A stretch of 64,000 nt of DNA from an uncultured Phocaeicola sp. (GTDB lineage: Bacteria; Bacteroidota; Bacteroidia; Bacteroidales; Bacteroidaceae). Of this stretch, positions 62,672 to 64,000 are shown piece after piece. Where the stretch lies: NCBI GenBank assembly GCA_944320135.1, contig CALUGI010000009.1, forward strand, positions 27,616 to 91,615. The letters are read 5' to 3'. The position numbers and the translations under genes are program-made. The notes beneath the pieces are model-generated. The model searched no databases. It was given only the letters and a program-made list of their open reading frames with translations, and was not told the origin of the DNA. Numbering within the stretch: the stretch's first letter is position 1; every line of letters starts with the position of its first letter.

Positions 62672-63865
62672 TTACGCCTTCACGCACTTCACCAGCACCT
62701 TCCCGCCACCTCCTGTCGTAGTGGCAAAGAGATACACGTCGCCGCCCTCCTTCAGCCTCAACCTTTTCCGCAAGTCGGCCACCGATGAGGGGAAATTGCG
62801 CACGGTCAGGTTGGCCTTGTCCGTGTCCCGCAGAAAGGCTTTCAGCTCTCCCTTCCCGAAACCCGACACGCCCTCCACCCGGAACCGGCGTCCGGGGAAG
62901 TCGGCAAGCGAATCGGACGTATAGAGATGGCTGTTCGGGTGGAGCTTCTTCACTCCGTAGCGGGAAGCGAGCAAGCGGTAAGGGCCTGCTTTCAGCAACG
63001 CCGCACCGGGTTCATAGAGATACGCCCCCACTTTGTCCGCCAAGGGACAGGGGGCTTCCCGCTCTTCGGAATAGGTGAAGCGGAAAGGTTCGGGCAAAAA
63101 GTTATCAACAGCCTGTTCACAACACACAACCGGCTCAGAAGTATCTCCCAAAGGCCCCCGAAGGATTATCAACAGCTCTTTGCACTCGTTATTCACTGCC
63201 ACCGCATGGATTTCGCGCACGCTCTTCAAGTCCCTCAACACGGAAAAGATGTCGAGCATCGGCGAGAGCTTGACCATCACGCTCCGCCCCTTTTCTATCA
63301 GCAAAGGCTCCAAAAGACAGACATCCGGCTCGCAATCAGCTATTTTCACCGTCTTCCCTCCGTACACGTCCCGGCGGGCAGGGTCTAAAAAAAGGAAATC
63401 CACCGGCTTCATCCGCCTTAAATAATCGACGGCATCGGCACAATGCACACGGATATGGCCCGCTCCCAGCAAAGAGAAGTTATGAACAGCCTGTTCACAA
63501 AGCCGTTCCTGCCTTTCCACGTAATCGGCCTGTTGAAACTTTTCCGCCATATAGAAGCAATCCACCCCGAATCCGCCAGTCAGGTCGGCCAGCGTCTCCC
63601 CTTCCGCAAGCGAAGCCTTGTAGCGGGCTGTCGTCTCCGACGAGCATTGTTCCAAAGACAAATGCTTCGGAAAGACGATGCCTTCCGTCTCCGCCCATTC
63701 GGGCAGTTTTTTCCGGGCCGCCTGCCATCCGGCTATCTGCTCTACGGCGGCCGCCATGTCCACTTCCGGATACTTGCGGGCATGAAGGGCCAGCTCACGC
63801 ACGTCTTCCGTGCGATGCAACCGCACAAAGCGCAACGTTTCGGGCGAAAGGTTCAGAAGATTCAT
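62672..63865 (-). CDS. SAM-dependent methyltransferase, class I, with THUMP-like domain
   Basis: A 397-residue cytosolic protein. An N-terminal helical region (1-90) is followed by a Rossmann methyltransferase core: motif I LADLTGGFGVDCFYMAEK binds SAM, and FLFLDPARRDVYGGKTVKIA is the catalytic DPxxR segment. The C-terminal part (about 270-397) resembles the THUMP-like domain found in this group. RNA is a plausible substrate; no target is known to me. The ATG at 63865 or the one just before it (63868) starts the protein. It lies just downstream of a tRNA gene and its terminator. Confidence 0.82.
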   Translation of the reverse strand: MNLLNLSPETLRFVRLHRTEDVRELALHARKYPEVDMAAAVEQIAGWQAARKKLPEWAETEGIVFPKHLSLEQCSSETTARYKASLAEGETLADLTGGFGVDCFYMAEKFQQADYVERQERLCEQAVHNFSLLGAGHIRVHCADAVDYLRRMKPVDFLFLDPARRDVYGGKTVKIADCEPDVCLLEPLLIEKGRSVMVKLSPMLDIFSVLRDLKSVREIHAVAVNNECKELLIILRGPLGDTSEPVVCCEQAVDNFLPEPFRFTYSEEREAPCPLADKVGAYLYEPGAALLKAGPYRLLASRYGVKKLHPNSHLYTSDSLADFPGRRFRVEGVSGFGKGELKAFLRDTDKANLTVRNFPSSVADLRKRLRLKEGGDVYLFATTTGGGGKVLVKCVKA

Positions 63866-63901
63866 CATGGTTGTGAAAGACTGGTATGTATACAAACAAA
63901 A

Positions 63902-63923
63902 GAATCCGTTTCACAACGGACTC
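63902..63923 (-). terminator. tRNA-Asn terminator
   Basis: GAATCCGTT (63902-63910) pairs with AACGGACTC (63915-63923), one G-U, 4-nt loop; the minus strand continues TTTTGTTTG. Confidence 0.75.
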
Positions 63924-63928
63924 TCCTG

Positions 63929-64000
63929 CTCTTCAGGTTGGACTTGAACCAACGACCCTCTGATTAACAGTCAGATGCTCTAACCGACTGAGCTACTGAA
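63929..64000 (-). tRNA. tRNA-Asn (GTT), missing its first two bases at the window edge
   Basis: On the minus strand the D arm AGCTCAGTCGGTTAGAGC, anticodon loop CTGTTAA (anticodon GTT), variable loop and T arm GTTGGTTCAAGTCCAAC are all readable. The acceptor 3' strand CTGAAGA (63930-63936) would pair with TCTTCAG, of which the first two bases lie beyond position 64000. CCA is not encoded. Confidence 0.95.

Overview
The window looks like a chromosomal segment of a Bacteroidales bacterium, most likely Bacteroidaceae (Bacteroides, Phocaeicola or a close relative with about 50% GC). The evidence is a SusC/SusD pair, an HU-HIG protein, a TamB plus lipoprotein-type TamA (TamL) pair, families largely confined to this order (DUF4954, DUF4488, DUF4249), and many promoters of the Bacteroides type (-7 TAnnTTTG, often with TTTG 19-22 nt upstream). 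Shine-Dalgarno sequences are weak almost everywhere. No phage, transposase, CRISPR array or integrase was found.

Layout. 1-4.5 kb: edge of a possible regulator, a secreted GH95-like glycosidase and divergent recQ. 4.5-13.8 kb: nitroreductase with an AspT/YidE-type transporter, M13 peptidase lipoprotein with an ABC-F ATPase, a BASS transporter, class I fumarase. 13.9-20.8 kb: hflX / DUF4954 / thioredoxin operon, Nudix / acetyltransferase operon, Crp-type regulator. 21-28.6 kb: a SusC/SusD pair without neighbouring enzymes, an outer-membrane barrel with a small lipoprotein, an HU-HIG protein. 28.6-37.6 kb: sugar nucleotidyltransferase, tamB-tamL, an ECF sigma factor. 37.6-46.3 kb: proB, VanZ, a second ECF sigma factor, CYTH enzyme with a 47-residue membrane protein, efp, rpmH, an unknown lipoprotein, then a TonB-dependent receptor with a DUF4249 lipoprotein. 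46.4-56.5 kb: gpmI, the rplM-rpsI-rpsB-tsf block, a DUF4488 protein and a purB / pseudouridine synthase / asnS group. 56.7-62.6 kb: a glycan-degrading operon GH43 (frameshifted) / GH51 / GH35 suited to arabinose- and galactose-containing glycans. The window ends in a methyltransferase and a tRNA-Asn that runs off the edge.

The most unusual signal is in the spaces between genes. Nine intergenic regions, with two weaker candidates, carry short arrays of an imperfectly palindromic module (A-rich, GC-rich core, T-rich; core AAAACGCCGGGGCGTTT) repeated at about 21 nt, or two helical turns of DNA. I cannot assign it to a named repeat family. Other points worth a second look are symmetric sites in the promoter regions of both ECF sigma genes, a 1-nt frameshift in the GH43 gene, a 175-residue Gly/Arg/Asn/Tyr-rich tail on the pseudouridine synthase, and a near-perfect 24-bp hairpin between rpsB and tsf.
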